Origin: an uncultured Bacteroidales bacterium
GTDB taxonomy: Bacteria > Bacteroidota > Bacteroidia > Bacteroidales > Muribaculaceae
Length of the DNA: 64,000 bases
Direction of reading: 5' to 3'
Assembly (NCBI GenBank): GCA_958418815.1
Contig: CATZGB010000013.1
Span: 8,439-72,438, forward strand
A program made the position numbers and the translations under genes. Under the pieces are notes generated by a model. That model was not told the DNA's origin and did no database searches. It saw nothing but the letters and a program-made list of their open reading frames with translations. Of the stretch, positions 63,122 to 64,000 are shown piece after piece. Numbering within the stretch: the first letter of the stretch is position 1; each line of letters begins with the position of its first letter.

Positions 63122-63687
63122 ACCACATAAAAAGCTTCGCCCGGATGACACCGGAAATAGAGGCCAGTCTCCGCAGCCTGATGAAAGAGCAATCTTACAA
63201 AAAAGGCGACATAATACGCGGAGCAATCAACCTTATAAATTACAGCTACTACATCAAACGCGGTGCCGCCCGCGTTTTCGTCACAAGCGGAGGCAAAGAG
63301 CATACCCTCTCCTTCTCCTTCGACGACGAGTTCATCATCGCCACACAGCAATCCCTGAAAGACAACCCCGACACCATAGCCATACAATTCCTCGAACCGA
63401 CCGAAACAATATACTTTCCCCACCACAAGATAAAAGACAACCTGAACGACTCCACCACGGTTGAGACCACATCCTCCCTGCTCTTCCTCAACGCCGCCCT
63501 CCTCCGCTACACAAGCTTCCTGGAGGAACGCATATACATAATGCAGACACTCAACGCCACCCAACGCTACAAATGGGTCATAAAACGCCATCCCCGCATC
63601 CTTGAGACCGCGCCAGCGACCCAGATCGCCTCATACCTCGGCCTCACCAAAGAAACCCTCTACCGCATCCGCAACAACCGGTATTGA
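63109..63687 (+). CDS. Crp/Fnr-family transcriptional regulator
   Basis: 192 residues. A cyclic-nucleotide-binding-type beta barrel (about 10-115; YKKGDIIRGAINLINYSYYIKRGAARVF) is followed by a linking helix. A short C-terminal HTH (TQIASYLGLTKETLYRIRNNRY) ends the protein. No Cys cluster for an Fnr-type iron-sulfur site; nucleotide binding is uncertain because the phosphate-binding Arg pattern is not clear. The start overlaps the secreted-protein gene by 13 bp. Confidence 0.87.
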   Translation: MHPIDHIKSFARMTPEIEASLRSLMKEQSYKKGDIIRGAINLINYSYYIKRGAARVFVTSGGKEHTLSFSFDDEFIIATQQSLKDNPDTIAIQFLEPTETIYFPHHKIKDNLNDSTTVETTSSLLFLNAALLRYTSFLEERIYIMQTLNATQRYKWVIKRHPRILETAPATQIASYLGLTKETLYRIRNNRY

Positions 63688-64000
63688 ACCCCTGCAGCCC
63701 ATACGGAATCTATTGAAAATCCACAGCCCCCAAAGCCGCCCGGATAGCCTCCGCGCAACCTGTTGAATATGTAAGCTCTTCCTCCACCCGATAAAATCTT
63801 TCTCTAAAAACATCTGCGAGAATCCGCGTGTCTGCGGTATCTGCGTGAGACCTTTTACGAGAGGCGGGAGGCCGGCGCTGGCAGGCGACAGGGGGACAAT
63901 CGGAGGCGGCGAGGAGGTTGAGTCCGGAAGGGAGGGAGAGGGCTGGAATCGAGTAGGAGGTAAACACTAATTGCAGGTGTTTATCTCCTACTTTCGTGTT
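63688..64000. other. Non-coding end of the window with TCTGCG-type repeats
   Basis: No coding frame was seen. Around 63813-63845 the word TCTGCG or TCCGCG recurs four times at 8-10 nt intervals. A purine-rich stretch (63876-63945) follows, then the hairpin described separately. Confidence 0.5.
63952..63992. terminator. Hairpin near the right edge
   Basis: Arms 63952-63967 and 63977-63992 pair over 15 of 16 positions plus one G-T, with a 9-nt loop; TTCGTGTT follows. It may be a terminator of a gene beyond the edge or the end of a repeat element. Confidence 0.5.

Noticed and set aside
1..64000. CRISPR array, prophage or insertion sequence
   Set aside because: No spaced direct repeats, integrase, transposase or phage structural genes were recognised in any frame.

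Overview
The window looks like a chromosomal segment of a gut-type Bacteroidales bacterium. A Muribaculaceae-like lineage is plausible but cannot be fixed from sequence alone. The signs are a SusC receptor with a hybrid two-component regulator, a Na+-pumping methylmalonyl-CoA decarboxylase operon (succinate to propionate), a bile-salt-hydrolase-family enzyme, a Rho factor with a very long disordered insert, and many promoters of the Bacteroidetes form (TTTG, about 20 nt, TAnnTTTG). No tRNA, rRNA, CRISPR array or insertion sequence was recognised.

Layout. 1-7.5 kb (AT-richer): a polysaccharide utilisation locus read leftward, hybrid sensor/regulator to GH16 lipoprotein to SusC (cut by the window edge), plus an acetyltransferase and a lipoprotein stub. 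7.7-13.9 kb: DUF805 protein, two tandem DUF3108 proteins with a possible SecB-like protein, rho, and a membrane protein. 13.9-18.5 kb: choloylglycine-hydrolase family enzyme, DUF1015 protein, CotH-kinase surface protein. 18.5-23.9 kb: dTDP-sugar genes (aminotransferase, rmlA, rmlB) and glmS. 24-26.8 kb: umuD without umuC, a divergent glutaminase-like protein, rplS, a small membrane protein. 26.8-30.7 kb: a three-gene O-acetylation operon (SGNH, MBOAT, DHHW). 30.9-33 kb: MFS transporter and AlkD-type protein. 33.0-33.5 kb: a long non-coding stretch with a likely small RNA on the minus strand. 33.6-40.4 kb: envelope operon (DUF6242 lipoprotein, DUF6089 barrel, uppS, bamA, two Skp/OmpH chaperones). 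40.6-48.6 kb: manA, Nudix, nitrilase-family, PlsC-like, a small protein, thrC, prfC, rmlD, DUF4924. 48.8-53.6 kb: mce-mmdA-OadG fusion-biotin carrier-mmdB. 53.6-55.3 kb: mostly non-coding, with a minus-strand transcription unit that looks like an amino-acid attenuator (leader peptide, hairpins, terminator) but has no sense-strand gene behind it. 55.4-58.1 kb (AT-richer): secreted esterase with a starch-binding-like module, an unknown protein and a PAS-LuxR regulator around a perfect 15-bp inverted repeat. 58.4-64 kb: aspS behind a promoter-proximal terminator-like hairpin, Nif3-like protein, zinc-ribbon coiled-coil protein, two unknown secreted proteins and a Crp/Fnr-like regulator.

How the parts fit. 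The PUL should bind and cleave a beta-glucan at the surface. manA, glmS and the rml genes feed cell-surface glycans that the MBOAT operon could acetylate. The bamA operon builds the outer membrane that carries these systems. The methylmalonyl-CoA operon ends fermentation in propionate while pumping Na+. The parts I find least explained are the orphan attenuator-like unit at 53.8-54.05 kb, the minus-strand small RNA at 33.04-33.11 kb, the terminator-like hairpin in the aspS leader, and the symmetric operator at 56.64-56.70 kb.
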